64,000 bases of DNA from Sinorhizobium meliloti 4H41. Lineage in GTDB: Bacteria > Pseudomonadota > Alphaproteobacteria > Rhizobiales > Rhizobiaceae. Made by a program: the position numbers and the translations under genes. Below, in pieces: positions 1-8,852 of the stretch. How positions within the stretch are numbered: the first letter of the stretch is position 1; each line of letters starts with the position of its first letter. Under the pieces are notes generated by a model. The model worked only from the letters and a program-made list of their open reading frames with translations, searched no databases and had not been told where the DNA came from. The stretch lies in assembly GCF_000375585.1 (NCBI RefSeq), contig NZ_AQWP01000005.1, positions 186,001 to 250,000 of the forward strand. The letters run 5' to 3'.

Positions 1-936
1 CTCCAGATCGTGGAGAATTTCCATCGCCCGAATCTTCGGGGCGCCGGTCACGGAGCCGCAGGGAAAGAGCGCGGCGAAAATGTCGGCGATGCCGATCTCG
101 GGCAGAAGCTTCGCCCTGACGTGGCTCACCATCTGGTGGACCGTCGGATAGGTCTCGATGTCGAAGAGCTTCGGCACGTCGAGCGTGCCGACTTCGGTCA
201 CGCGGGAGATGTCGTTGCGCAGAAGGTCGACGATCATGCGGTTCTCGGCTTGCGTCTTCTCGTCGGCGCGCATCGCCGCGATGATCGCGTCATCCTCATC
301 AGGGCTCGCGCCGCGCCGCGCCGTGCCCTTCATCGGATGCGTCTCGATCCAGCCGTCGGCGTCGACCCGGAAGAAAAGTTCCGGCGAGCGCGAGATCAGG
401 ACCGGGCCGTCGAGGGCGACGAGCGCGCCGTATTTCACCGGCTGACGCTCGATCAGCGACCAGAATGCGGCAAGCGGATCGCCGGACCAGCGCGCATGGA
501 TCGGCATGGTCAGGTTGGCCTGGTAGCAATCGCCCTGGCGCAGATGCCGGTGCAGCTTTTCGAAGCGCTGGCGATAAGCAGGAAAATCCCAGCCTGCACG
601 AGGCTCCGCGAGGAGGGGCTCGTTTTCGATGCGCCGCTGCGGCACCGCAAGCGGATGGTCCTTTGCCGGCGCGTCGAAGACGCCGAAGGACATCAGCGGC
701 GTTTCCCGGTTCTCCGGCGCGAAGGGGGCCAGTTTCTTCTCGAAAAGATGGCCCGCTTCGTAGGCCATGAAGCCCGCGATCCATTTGCCGGCACGATGGG
801 CCGCCTCGATTTCGCCAAGGCCGCGGTGGAACTCAGCCCTCGTCCGTGCCGTGATGACGCGCAAAGGCTCGGCGAAAACCGTCGTGCGGTTCTCGCTGTC
901 GTCCCGGAAGAGGACATAGGGCGCGTGTTCGATCAT
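1..936 (-). CDS. pabB: Aminodeoxychorismate synthase component I (partial, 3' end outside window)
   Basis: The first 312 codons are visible, starting from the ATG at 934-936 and running off the left edge. The protein is a chorismate-binding (TrpE/PabB) enzyme that, with an amidotransferase, converts chorismate to 4-amino-4-deoxychorismate for folate synthesis. The family shows in the reconstructed frame: a KYGALVALDGPVLISRSPE stretch in the middle, PMKGTARRG, then RNDISRV, and near the cut end CGSVTGAPKIRAMEIL, which is the chorismate-binding signature. The short N-terminus before the chorismate-binding part fits PabB better than TrpE or TrpEG. It runs in the same direction as pepF behind it, with about 55 bases between them. 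The C-terminus, where a fused aminotransferase-type lyase could sit, cannot be seen. Confidence 0.88.
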   Translation of the reverse strand, partial: MIEHAPYVLFRDDSENRTTVFAEPLRVITARTRAEFHRGLGEIEAAHRAGKWIAGFMAYEAGHLFEKKLAPFAPENRETPLMSFGVFDAPAKDHPLAVPQRRIENEPLLAEPRAGWDFPAYRQRFEKLHRHLRQGDCYQANLTMPIHARWSGDPLAAFWSLIERQPVKYGALVALDGPVLISRSPELFFRVDADGWIETHPMKGTARRGASPDEDDAIIAAMRADEKTQAENRMIVDLLRNDISRVTEVGTLDVPKLFDIETYPTVHQMVSHVRAKLLPEIGIADIFAALFPCGSVTGAPKIRAMEILHDLE

Positions 937-990
937 CGAGGTCGGTCGCTGTCAATTCGGTCCGACGGGGGCCGATACGGCCCGAGCGGG

Positions 991-2874
991 TCACGCCTTA
1001 TCAAGCGCCTCCAGTTCGTCGATGAGCCCTTCAATCATCGACAGGCCCTGTGCCCAGAACGACGGATCGGTGGCGTCGAGCCCGAAGGGCGCGAGAAGTT
1101 CGGAATGATGCTTCGTTCCGCCCGCCTTCAGCATCTCGAAATATTTCTCCTGGAAGCCGCGCTCGGCGTTCTGATAGACGGCATAGAGGGAGTTCACCAG
1201 GCAATCGCCGAAGGCATAGGCATAGACGTAGAAGGGCGAATGGATGAAGTGGGGGATATAGGCCCAGTAGGTCTCATAGCTCTCAGAAAGCCGGATCGCC
1301 GGGCCGAGGCTTTCGCTCTGCACCGATAGCCATATCCGGCCCAGGTCCTCGGCCGTCAGCTCGCCTTCCTTGCGGGCCGTATGCACCTTGCGCTCGAAAT
1401 CATAGAAGGCGATCTGCCGGACGACCGTGTTGATCATGTCCTCGACCTTCTGCGCAAGCATCGCCTTGCGTTCGCGCTTGTCCTTGGTCCGGTCGAGGAG
1501 CGCGCGGAAGGTCAGCATCTCGCCGAACACGGATGCGGTTTCCGCAAGCGTCAGCGGCGTCGAGGCCATCAGCGCGCCCTGGGCGCCGGCAAGGACCTGA
1601 TGGACGCCATGGCCGAGCTCGTGAGCGAGCGTCATCACGTCGCGCGGCTTGCCCATGTAGTTGACCAGAACATAGGGGTGCACGGAAGGGACGGTCGGAT
1701 GCGCGAAAGCGCCCGGCGCCTTGCCCGGTCGGACCGGCGCGTCGATCCAGCTATCGTCGAAGAAGCGCCGCGCGATCGCCGCCATTTCCGGGGCGAAGGC
1801 GTGATAGGCGGAAAGGACCGTATCCCTTGCTTCGTTCCAGGGAATAAGCGCGTTCGGCGTTTCCGGCAGAGGGGCGTTCCGATCCCAGAAATCCATCTGC
1901 TCCATGCCGAGCCACTTGGCCTTCATCGCATAATAGCGGTGCGAGAGCCGGGGGTAGGCGGCCTTCACCGATGCGGCCAGAGCGTCCACGACCTCACGCT
2001 CCACCCGGTTGGCGAGATGGCGGCTGTCGGCGATATCCTCGAAACCGCGCCAGCGGTCGGAGATTTCCTTGTCCTTCGCAAGCGTGTTGGTGACGAGGGT
2101 GAAGGTGCGGATATTCGCTTTGAAGGTTTCCGCGAGCGCAAGCGCGGCCTTCTTGCGCACTTCGACTGAAGGGTCCTGCAGAAGGTTGAGCGTCACTTCC
2201 AGCGGCTGCTCCTTGCCGTCCACCGAAAAGGTCAGCGATGCGATCGTCTCGTCGAAGAGCCGGTTGAAGGCGTTTGCGCCGGTCATGGACTTTTCGAGGA
2301 AAAGCTGCTCCAGCCTGTCGTCGAGCTGGAAGGGCTTGTCCTTGCGCAGGTCGAGGATCCAGGGCCGATAGTGGGCGGCAAGGCTGTCGGTCGCGAGGGC
2401 GGCGTCGATCACCTTGTCGTCGATGCGGTTGAGTTCCAGCGAGAAGAACAGGAGATGCGCCGATATGTCGGTAAGCTTCGACTGGACGTCGCCGTAGAGC
2501 TTTCCGTTCGCCGGATTGGACGTATCGGAGAAATAGGTAAGCCCCGCAAAGGAGGCGATGCGGCCCATGAGGTCCTCCAGCGCCTCGAATTCCTTCACGG
2601 CCGCGCCGATGCCCTGATCGCCGGTTCGGCCGGCGGCCTCCTTGAGCTTGCCCTTCCACTTCGCCTCGAAGGCGATCGCGTCGGTTTCCGCCTTCGCGAG
2701 GTCCGAGCGGAATTCCTCGGAAGAGGGCGAGAGGTAGAGGTCCGTGAGCCGCCAGGACGGCAGCTCGCCGAGCTCGTCCGGCGCTGCTGAAGCCTGTCCG
2801 GCCCCGGAATTCACCAGCGAGGCGCGCATGAGGGATTGCCCGGAGGCGGCAAGGCGTGGCGAGGCAAAATTCAT
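991..2874 (-). CDS. pepF: Oligoendopeptidase F family zinc peptidase (M3)
   Basis: A 627-residue cytosolic metallopeptidase of the M3B/PepF family, which hydrolyses short peptides. The zinc site HELGH lies at residues 418-422 within TLAHELGHGVHQ, followed about 25 residues on by the TLAETASVFGE segment that supplies the third ligand. The N-terminal 30-40 residues (Ser/Ala-rich, up to DELGELPSWRLTDLY) are poorly conserved-looking, so translation could start later; the conserved part begins near residue 34. There is no signal peptide. Length agrees with proteobacterial PepF (about 600-620). It is transcribed toward pabB and is divergent from the response regulator gene, so the 199 bases upstream hold promoters for both. 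Confidence 0.93.
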   Translation of the reverse strand: MNFASPRLAASGQSLMRASLVNSGAGQASAAPDELGELPSWRLTDLYLSPSSEEFRSDLAKAETDAIAFEAKWKGKLKEAAGRTGDQGIGAAVKEFEALEDLMGRIASFAGLTYFSDTSNPANGKLYGDVQSKLTDISAHLLFFSLELNRIDDKVIDAALATDSLAAHYRPWILDLRKDKPFQLDDRLEQLFLEKSMTGANAFNRLFDETIASLTFSVDGKEQPLEVTLNLLQDPSVEVRKKAALALAETFKANIRTFTLVTNTLAKDKEISDRWRGFEDIADSRHLANRVEREVVDALAASVKAAYPRLSHRYYAMKAKWLGMEQMDFWDRNAPLPETPNALIPWNEARDTVLSAYHAFAPEMAAIARRFFDDSWIDAPVRPGKAPGAFAHPTVPSVHPYVLVNYMGKPRDVMTLAHELGHGVHQVLAGAQGALMASTPLTLAETASVFGEMLTFRALLDRTKDKRERKAMLAQKVEDMINTVVRQIAFYDFERKVHTARKEGELTAEDLGRIWLSVQSESLGPAIRLSESYETYWAYIPHFIHSPFYVYAYAFGDCLVNSLYAVYQNAERGFQEKYFEMLKAGGTKHHSELLAPFGLDATDPSFWAQGLSMIEGLIDELEALDKA

Positions 2875-3073
2875 CGTCGGTTCTCTCGTTTTGAACAGGC
2901 CTTAACCCTGAAGCGAGGCAACGGCATGGCGCCCATTGCTACCGCCCGCGATGGATAAAATGCAAGCATTTCTCAAAACAGGATGTTCAGCCGTTTGTGG
3001 GACGAATGGCCGGTATGATTTGGCACATGATGCTGGCCAAAGGTACCCCGCGTGTCCCAAGCAGGAGGCTTTC

Positions 3074-4612
3074 GTGACATCTCATATTCTTGTCATCGAC
3101 GACGATCCGGTGCAGCGGCGGCTGTTGACGAACATGATCGAGCGGCTGGGCCATGTCGCGCATCTCGCCGATAACGGGCGCAGCGGGCTCGAACTCCTGC
3201 AACGCAAGGGGGGGATCATCAACGTCATCCTGCTCGATCTTCTGATGCCGGAAATGAACGGGCACGGCCTTCTCGAGGCGCTCGCCGAGCGTGGCATCGA
3301 CATCCCGGTCATCGTTCAGACAGGGCAGGGCGGCATCGAAACGGTGGTCCAGGCGATGCAGGCCGGCGCCTTCGATTTTCTCGTAAAGCCGGTTTCGCCG
3401 GAGCGGCTGTCGATCGCCTTGGGCAACGCGCTGAAGATGGCGAGCCGCGACGGCAAGGTCAAAACCGCACGGCGTCCGCGCGGCGGGGCAGTCGGTTTCG
3501 ACGATATCGTCTCGGCAAGCCCGGCGATGATCCGCGTCATCGATCTCGCGCGCCGCGCTGCCCAGTCGAACATTCCGATCGTGCTCGAGGGCGAGTCGGG
3601 CGTCGGCAAGGAAATGGTGGCCCGCGCCATCCAGGCGGCGAGCGACCGGGCGGCGAAGCCTTTCGTCACCGTCAATTGCGGCGCCATTCCCCACAACCTC
3701 GTCGAGAGCATTCTCTTCGGTCATGAGAAGGGAGCGTTTACGGGCGCAAGCGAAAAGCACAGCGGCAAGTTCGTCGATGCCGATGGTGGCACCCTCTTTC
3801 TCGACGAGATCGGCGATCTTCCGCTCGAGGTCCAGGTAAAACTGTTGCGCGCCGTCCAGCAGGGCGAGATCGAGACGATCGGGGCGCGTCAGCCGCAGAA
3901 GGTGAACGTGCGCCTCATCTCGGCCACCAACAAGGACCTCATCACCGAGGTTCGCGAGGGCCGGTTCCGCGAAGATCTCTACTATCGGCTGAACGTTTTC
4001 CCGATCACCATTCCGGCGCTACGCCGGCGCAAGGAGGATATCCCCGTTCTCGTACGCGCCTTCGTCGAGCGCTTCGCCGCCGAGCAGAGGCTGGATCAGA
4101 GGCTGACGGTATCGAGCGGCGCGATGGCGCTGCTGACGTCCTACGACTGGCCGGGCAATATCCGCCAGCTCGAAAACGCCATCTTCCGCGCCGTCGTCCT
4201 CGCCGAAGGTCACGAACTCACGGTCCGGGACTTTCCGCAGGTCGCCACCCAGATACCGGGATACATCGTTGCCGATCGCAGCGGTCTCTCGTGGGGCGAA
4301 GCCGGCCCGGAACGCCGTCCCGCTTCCGCTCAGCTCGCCGCCGCCCCGGCCGACGCGGGCCCGCGGGAACAACCGCATTCCGAAACGACTCCGGACGGCC
4401 GCCTGGAAAACGCCATCGCCAGCCTCAGCGAGGGCGGCGAGGTCAGGAAGCTCGCCGAGGTCGAGGAGGAGCTGATTCGCTTTGCCCTGAAATTCTACCG
4501 CGGCCAGATGAGCCAGGTGGCGCGCAAACTGGGAATCGGCCGCTCGACTCTCTATCGCAAACTCAAGGATTACGGCATCGATCCCGACAATCCCCTGCGT
4601 GAAGCGGCATAA
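3074..4612 (+). CDS. Sigma-54-dependent response regulator (NtrC/DctD type)
   Basis: A 512-residue three-domain activator. The receiver domain covers residues 1-120, with the acidic pocket at IDDDP and phosphoacceptor Asp55 in LLDLLMPE. The AAA+ sigma-54 interaction domain covers about 140-380, with Walker A GESGVGKE at 173-180 and the GAFTGA sigma-54 contact loop at 220-225. A Fis-type helix-turn-helix lies at the C-terminus (QVARKLGIGRSTLYRKL). I chose the GTG at 3074 because AGGAGG at 3063-3068 lies five bases upstream and the receiver fold begins at once; the upstream in-frame ATG at 2936 would add 46 residues without a domain. No histidine kinase gene is adjacent, so the cognate kinase and target promoters are unknown. 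It activates RpoN-dependent transcription when phosphorylated. Confidence 0.93.
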   Translation: MTSHILVIDDDPVQRRLLTNMIERLGHVAHLADNGRSGLELLQRKGGIINVILLDLLMPEMNGHGLLEALAERGIDIPVIVQTGQGGIETVVQAMQAGAFDFLVKPVSPERLSIALGNALKMASRDGKVKTARRPRGGAVGFDDIVSASPAMIRVIDLARRAAQSNIPIVLEGESGVGKEMVARAIQAASDRAAKPFVTVNCGAIPHNLVESILFGHEKGAFTGASEKHSGKFVDADGGTLFLDEIGDLPLEVQVKLLRAVQQGEIETIGARQPQKVNVRLISATNKDLITEVREGRFREDLYYRLNVFPITIPALRRRKEDIPVLVRAFVERFAAEQRLDQRLTVSSGAMALLTSYDWPGNIRQLENAIFRAVVLAEGHELTVRDFPQVATQIPGYIVADRSGLSWGEAGPERRPASAQLAAAPADAGPREQPHSETTPDGRLENAIASLSEGGEVRKLAEVEEELIRFALKFYRGQMSQVARKLGIGRSTLYRKLKDYGIDPDNPLREAA

Positions 4613-4667
4613 AATCGACGCATTCACACCTCATTTGCCGTGCAAATCGTCCACCGCCGTTTAGACC

Positions 4668-4696
4668 TTGTTAGCAAACTGTTCACTATATTATAA
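4668..4696 (+). promoter_or_regulatory. Candidate promoter for the DUF882 gene
   Basis: TTGTTA at 4668-4673 and TTATAA at 4691-4696 are separated by 17 bases, inside an A+T-rich patch of the 180-base gap before the downstream gene. The match to a sigma-70-type promoter is only fair, and other -10 registers (TATATT, TATTAT) overlap it. Confidence 0.3.
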
Positions 4697-4792
4697 GGGG
4701 CGGTGAACACTGTGGCATAATTGCCATGCTGTCACCTTATTTGACAGTCATCTGAGACAGCAAAGCACGGTTGTCCGTCGGACGGGGATTGA

Positions 4793-6616
4793 ATGCCAAA
4801 TTTGTTCGGTTTGGAGGAACCAGTCGGTTCCTTTGCGCGCAGACTCTGCTCGGCGGTCGCTCGAAAGGCGCCCCAGGTCCTGGCGTCCATCGCGCTGGTT
4901 TGCTCCCTCGTCACACCCGGGATGGCACCTCCGGTCGAGGCCGCCGGCCAGACACGCACCCTCAAGCTGTATTTCATCCACACCAAGGAAAAGGCGCAGA
5001 TCACCTTCAAGCGCAACGGTCGCTACGATCAGAAGGGTTTGCAGCAGATCAATCGTTTCCTGCGCGACTGGCGGCGGAACGAGCCGACCAAAATGGATCC
5101 GCGCCTGCTCGATCTCGTCTGGGAAGTCTACCAGAAGAGCGGTTCGCGCGACTATATCCACGTCGTTTCCGCCTATCGCTCGCCGGCCACGAACGGCATG
5201 CTGAGGTCGCGGTCGAAGGGCGTGGCGAAGAAGAGCCAGCACATGCTCGGCAAGGCGATGGACTTCTATATACCGGACGTGAAGCTCAAGGCACTGCGCG
5301 AGATCGGCATGAAGTTCCAGGTCGGCGGCGTCGGCTATTACCCGACTTCCGGTTCGCCCTTCGTCCATATGGACGTCGGCGGGGTACGCGCCTGGCCGCG
5401 CATGACGCGCAACGAGCTCGCGCGGCTCTTCCCGGACGGCAAGACCATGCATATTCCCTCCGACGGAAAGCCGCTGCCGGGCTATGAGCAGGCTGTGGCC
5501 GATTACAAGCGCCGCGTCGGCGCATCGGCGATCCAGGTCGCAGGCGGCGGCGCCAAGGGGCCGGGCGATACCGGCAAGCGCCGCAACCTCTTCGCCGCGC
5601 TCTTCGGCGGAGGCGGCGACGAGGATGAAGAACCCGCGGCAATCGCTGCCGGCGGCGCCGAAGAGGAAGCTCCGGCCAGGGTTCAGACCGCATCGGCGCC
5701 GGCGGCACAGGATGCTCTTCCCGGTGTTGCAGGTTCCACTGCGGCGCCTGCCGGGCAGCAGGATATCAACGCACCGGTGCCGGCCGTGCGACCGGCATTC
5801 AAGGAAACCCCGGCTGATGGCGGCGTAGCGGTTGCACTCGTCGCGCCGGAAAAGAACAGTGCCCAGGAGGCGCTGGCAGCTGCCATGCCGCAGACAGCGG
5901 CCGTGCCGTCGGAATTCGCGGATCTGAGCACCCTCAAGGTTCCGGTTCCGCAAATGCTCGACCGTCGCGACATGAACGCCTTGATCGCCAACGAGACGCT
6001 CGTCGCCTCCGCCGACGGCCAGGCACAGGAGTTCGGCTTCGTGCCGGTGCCGGGAATGCGTCCGGCCGGCGAAGAGGCGCTCGCGGCCGTGGCTCACGCC
6101 GAGGTCACCATTCCCGCTTCTGCGGATGGGCCTGCGCTCGCTTCCGCGGCGCAGCCGCCGAGTGCCGCCGGTACGCGCGTTGCCCTCGCAGCGCCGACCA
6201 GCGAGGATCGGGCGCCTGCATTTTCTCCGGCGATCGAGGTCGCGGCCTATGCGCCGCAGTCGGGTTCCGCTTCACGTGAGGCGATCTTCGACAGCGTCTT
6301 CGACACGGAGGCCGATGCTCCCTCGAAGGGCGCCCGTCCCAAGAGGCAGGATGCCCAGGCGAAGAGCCGGTCTTCCGTACGCACGGAACCGAAACTGACG
6401 CAGAAGATCATTTCCGAGTGGGCACTCTCGGCGGGCCGTGTGGCTACCCTGTCGAAGCCGGTCAAGGCGCCGCGCTTCGTCAGCAAGTCGCTCCGCGTCG
6501 CGCCGACGACCGTTTATGCGGCCGGCTTCACCAGCAATAGCGGAGCGGTCGATACGGCGCGCTTCAGCGGCAGCGCGGTCAACTTCATGGAAGTGAAGAA
6601 GTTCAGCACAAACTGA
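4793..6616 (+). CDS. Secreted DUF882 / peptidase M15-like cell wall protein
   Basis: A 607-residue exported protein. A basic N-terminus followed by a hydrophobic stretch (about residues 28-50, ending in VEAAGQ) looks like a Sec signal peptide. Residues 55-220 form the DUF882 (YcbK/M15A_3) domain: the SAYRSPATNGMLR segment, SQHMLGKAMDFY with the metal-ligand pattern His...Asp, and a second His in FVHMDVGG. M15-type proteins of this fold cleave peptidoglycan cross-bridges, so a role in envelope remodelling is inferred. The last 350 residues are rich in Ala, Pro, Glu and Val, with no recognised domain, and end in a basic and then a Thr/Ser/Phe-rich tail. This long low-complexity C-terminus makes the protein much longer than the usual DUF882 protein of about 180-250 residues. 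Confidence 0.85.
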   Translation: MPNLFGLEEPVGSFARRLCSAVARKAPQVLASIALVCSLVTPGMAPPVEAAGQTRTLKLYFIHTKEKAQITFKRNGRYDQKGLQQINRFLRDWRRNEPTKMDPRLLDLVWEVYQKSGSRDYIHVVSAYRSPATNGMLRSRSKGVAKKSQHMLGKAMDFYIPDVKLKALREIGMKFQVGGVGYYPTSGSPFVHMDVGGVRAWPRMTRNELARLFPDGKTMHIPSDGKPLPGYEQAVADYKRRVGASAIQVAGGGAKGPGDTGKRRNLFAALFGGGGDEDEEPAAIAAGGAEEEAPARVQTASAPAAQDALPGVAGSTAAPAGQQDINAPVPAVRPAFKETPADGGVAVALVAPEKNSAQEALAAAMPQTAAVPSEFADLSTLKVPVPQMLDRRDMNALIANETLVASADGQAQEFGFVPVPGMRPAGEEALAAVAHAEVTIPASADGPALASAAQPPSAAGTRVALAAPTSEDRAPAFSPAIEVAAYAPQSGSASREAIFDSVFDTEADAPSKGARPKRQDAQAKSRSSVRTEPKLTQKIISEWALSAGRVATLSKPVKAPRFVSKSLRVAPTTVYAAGFTSNSGAVDTARFSGSAVNFMEVKKFSTN

Positions 6617-6639
6617 GCCTTCGATTGCCGCTTGAATAT

Positions 6640-6676
6640 AAAAAGCCCGCCAGGTCAGTCCGCCGGCGGGCTTTTT
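6640..6676. terminator. Bidirectional rho-independent terminator
   Basis: AAAAAGCCCGCC at 6640-6651 pairs with GGCGGGC plus TTTTT at 6665-6676. It lies between the convergent DUF882 gene and gapR, and the flanking A and T runs let it act in both directions. Confidence 0.85.
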
Positions 6677-6685
6677 GCCGAGTTG

Positions 6686-6958
6686 TCAGGCAGCGTCCTC
6701 GGATTCGGCGGCAGGGATCATGCCCAGCGCCTGGAGGTAGGTGTCAAGGATCGCTTCCTGTTCCATGCGCTCGTCGGCGTCCTGCTTGCGGATCGAAATC
6801 ACCTTGCGCAGGATCTTGGCATCGAAGCCCATCGATTTTGCCTCGCCATAGACATCCTTGATGTCGTCGGCGATGGTCTTCTTCTCTTCTTCCAGCCGTT
6901 CGATCCGTTCGATGAAAGCGCGAAGCTGGTCGCGGGCAATGCCGTGAGCATCCGACAT
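6686..6958 (-). CDS. gapR: GapR family (DUF2312) DNA-binding protein
   Basis: A 90-residue protein of the UPF0335/DUF2312 family. The sequence is one long charged coiled coil: [21 protein letters not shown] is followed by [15 protein letters not shown] and then [10 protein letters not shown], with a short acidic tail. The Caulobacter member, GapR, is a nucleoid-associated protein that binds overtwisted DNA ahead of polymerases and stimulates gyrase and topoisomerase IV. Length and motif order match that family. The gene is alone on its strand, ends 10 bases from the shared terminator, and is followed upstream by DUF1244. A GGAG-type ribosome-binding site is present before the ATG. Confidence 0.9.
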   Translation of the reverse strand: MSDAHGIARDQLRAFIERIERLEEEKKTIADDIKDVYGEAKSMGFDAKILRKVISIRKQDADERMEQEAILDTYLQALGMIPAAESEDAA

Positions 6959-7065
6959 GGTCGTCTCCTTGTGGGGATGAATTTTCCGGGTGCTGTGAAC
7001 TGCCGTGAACGGCCGCCGAGGTCAAGGGCGATTGCGCAACAACACAGGCATTTCCCGCGCAGGTC

Positions 7066-7371
7066 TTACTCCTTCGGGCGATTGCGTTCGAACGCGGCTT
7101 TCTGTTCGGGCGAGGCCTCAGCCTGGTTCTGCGCCCGCCATTCCTCATAGGGCATGCCGTAGACGATCTCCCGGGACTCCTCCTTGCTCATCGGCACGCC
7201 GGAGGCCTCCGCCGCCTCGCGATACCAGTTCGACAGGCAATTGCGGCAGAAGCCGGCGAGGTTCATCAGGTCGATGTTCTGGACGTCGCTGCGTTCGCGC
7301 AGATGTTCGAGCAGCCGGCGGAAAGCCGCGGCCTCGAAAGCGGTGCGCTGTTCCGGGTTGATTTCGCTCAT
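7066..7371 (-). CDS. DUF1244 family small protein
   Basis: A 101-residue cytosolic protein of the DUF1244 family, whose function is not known. The conserved core is RSDVQNIDLMNLAGFCRNCLSNWYREA, with two cysteines three residues apart, followed by EESREIVYGMPYEEW. The start at 7371 is preferred because AGGAGG lies about nine bases upstream; the in-frame codons before it belong to the end of the neighbouring gene in another frame. It sits 19 bases downstream of the N-formylglutamate amidohydrolase gene and is probably cotranscribed with it, a pairing that may be worth noting for function. Confidence 0.85.
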   Translation of the reverse strand: MSEINPEQRTAFEAAAFRRLLEHLRERSDVQNIDLMNLAGFCRNCLSNWYREAAEASGVPMSKEESREIVYGMPYEEWRAQNQAEASPEQKAAFERNRPKE

Positions 7372-7390
7372 CGGGGTGGCCTCCTCTTCT

Positions 7391-8185
7391 TCAGTCGCTG
7401 TAAGCGCCCGTGCGGGACGGGTGGCGCTGGTAGGCATGAAGCTCCGGCAGGGCGTTGAGCGCCGCAAGGATGGGCGCCAGACGCTCCGCCCAGGCGGCGA
7501 CACCCGCGGCATCGGCGATCAGGTCCTGTCGGACCTCGATCAGCGCATGCGCGATCCCGGGAGCCATGCAGTGCCGGTACATGGTATCGCCACGCAGCGC
7601 GCCGTCATAGGGCTCGTTGTTGCCGACGACGATGTCGCCGGCGGCCTCCAGCCGTTCGATCAGCGGAAATACGGCGCGCGGGTCGTTATCCCAGAGAACC
7701 GAGGCATGCCAGGGGCGTGCCACGCCCTTCCAGAAGGGCGTGAAGGAATGCAGGGAAATGACGAGAGGCGCTCTTCCGAAGGCCGCGGCGGACCGGGCGA
7801 TGGTTTCGGATACGGCCTCGTGGTAGGGGCGGTGAAAGCGCCTTATGCGGTTCTGCCACTCCTCGTCCGAGATCGGGTGGTTGCCCGGAACGATCGCGCC
7901 ATCGGAAATCTTCATGATCAGGGTGGGGTCGTCTTCGCCACGATTCGGATCGATCAGGAGGCGCGAGAAACAGCCGAGCACGGCCGGTGCGCCGAGTGCG
8001 TCCGACAATCGCCGCGTCAGCGGTTCGATGCCGATATCGTAGGCGATGTGACGCTCGAAGGCGCTTTCGGGCAGGCCGAGCCGGCCATATTCCGGCGGCA
8101 GCCGGTTCATTGCATGGTCGGCAACCAGCACGAGACCCTTTGCCGGATCGCCCCCGGTGATCTCGTAAGGAGAGTAATGGTGCAT
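7391..8185 (-). CDS. N-formylglutamate amidohydrolase family protein
   Basis: A 264-residue member of the FGase (PF05013) family. These enzymes hydrolyse N-formyl-L-glutamate, the last step of one histidine degradation route, though many rhizobial members are unassigned. Visible family segments are LVADHAMNRLPPEYGRLGL at the N-terminus, AYDIGIEPLTRRLSDALGAP, RLLIDPNRGEDDPTLI, HRPYHEAV and VISLHSFTPFWKG, which supply the conserved metal-binding and catalytic positions. No other hut genes are nearby, so a hutG symbol is not assigned. It is the first gene of a likely two-gene unit with DUF1244 and is divergent from the DUF1036-pykA unit. Confidence 0.85.
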   Translation of the reverse strand: MHHYSPYEITGGDPAKGLVLVADHAMNRLPPEYGRLGLPESAFERHIAYDIGIEPLTRRLSDALGAPAVLGCFSRLLIDPNRGEDDPTLIMKISDGAIVPGNHPISDEEWQNRIRRFHRPYHEAVSETIARSAAAFGRAPLVISLHSFTPFWKGVARPWHASVLWDNDPRAVFPLIERLEAAGDIVVGNNEPYDGALRGDTMYRHCMAPGIAHALIEVRQDLIADAAGVAAWAERLAPILAALNALPELHAYQRHPSRTGAYSD

Positions 8186-8284
8186 TCGGCTCCTGCCAGG
8201 CTAAAGGTACCCACCTGATTGCACGCAAAGCCGCCATTCGCAAGAAAAACGCGAAGCTCTTATGCCGTTCCGTCACAGGAATGA

Positions 8285-8296
8285 CGATTATAATCG
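8285..8296. promoter_or_regulatory. 12-base perfect palindrome in a divergent promoter region
   Basis: CGATTATAATCG reads the same on both strands. It lies between the start of the amidohydrolase gene (8185, minus) and DUF1036 (8376, plus), an appropriate place for an operator. No regulator is assigned. Confidence 0.35.
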
Positions 8297-8375
8297 ATTA
8301 GAGTTGCGTTGACTTTCAGGGCTGGGCGTCGCAAGAAAGTGCCACGCAAATCAAAACGGAGTTCCGTAGGAAGCC

Positions 8376-8852
8376 GTGTCTAGATATCCTTTTTCCAGAG
8401 TGAAGCCGGGGTCGATGACGTTTGGATCCATCCTCCTGTTTTCCTTGGCAATTTCCGCTTCATTTCTCTCTGCCGGCGATGCCCGCGCCGATTTTCGAGT
8501 CTGCAATGGGACGCAGACTCTGGTCGGCGTGGCGATCGGTTATCGGGCCAAGGAAGGCTGGGTGACCGAAGGCTGGTGGCAGGTTCCGGCGACGACCTGC
8601 GCCACGCTGATCGAAGGCGAACTTCAGTCCCGATATTATTATCTCTACGCGGAAGATGCGGCCAAGGGCGGCCGTTGGACCGGCGACGTCAACATGTGCG
8701 TGGCCGAAAACGAGTTCAAGATCGTCGGCGTGCAGGACTGCTTCGCCCGCGGCTTCCAGCGCATGGGATTCAAGGAATACGACACGGGGCGGCAGGGAAG
8801 CTGGATGGTTCAGCTTTCCGACACGCCCGGCACGCAGGAAAGCCAGAATTGA
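8376..8852 (+). CDS. Secreted DUF1036 domain protein
   Basis: A 158-residue exported protein. After a short basic start, the segment around residues 14-38 (SILLFSLAISASFLSAGDARA) is a signal peptide. The remainder is the DUF1036 domain, with FRVCNGTQTLVGVAIGYR, the WVTEGWWQVP motif, and four cysteines spread as in an oxidised periplasmic protein. The function is unknown. Its stop codon overlaps the pykA start by one base (TGATG), so the two are cotranscribed and probably translationally coupled, even though one is exported and the other is a cytosolic glycolytic enzyme. Confidence 0.87.
   Translation: MSRYPFSRVKPGSMTFGSILLFSLAISASFLSAGDARADFRVCNGTQTLVGVAIGYRAKEGWVTEGWWQVPATTCATLIEGELQSRYYYLYAEDAAKGGRWTGDVNMCVAENEFKIVGVQDCFARGFQRMGFKEYDTGRQGSWMVQLSDTPGTQESQN

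Noticed and set aside
3021-3037. TGGCACATGATGCTGG as a sigma-54 promoter
   Set aside because: The GG and GC elements are eight or twelve bases apart instead of ten, so RpoN would not bind it well.
2936-3073. Upstream ATG extending the sigma-54 response regulator by 46 residues
   Set aside because: The extension has no domain, and a strong AGGAGG lies five bases before the GTG at 3074, where the receiver domain begins.
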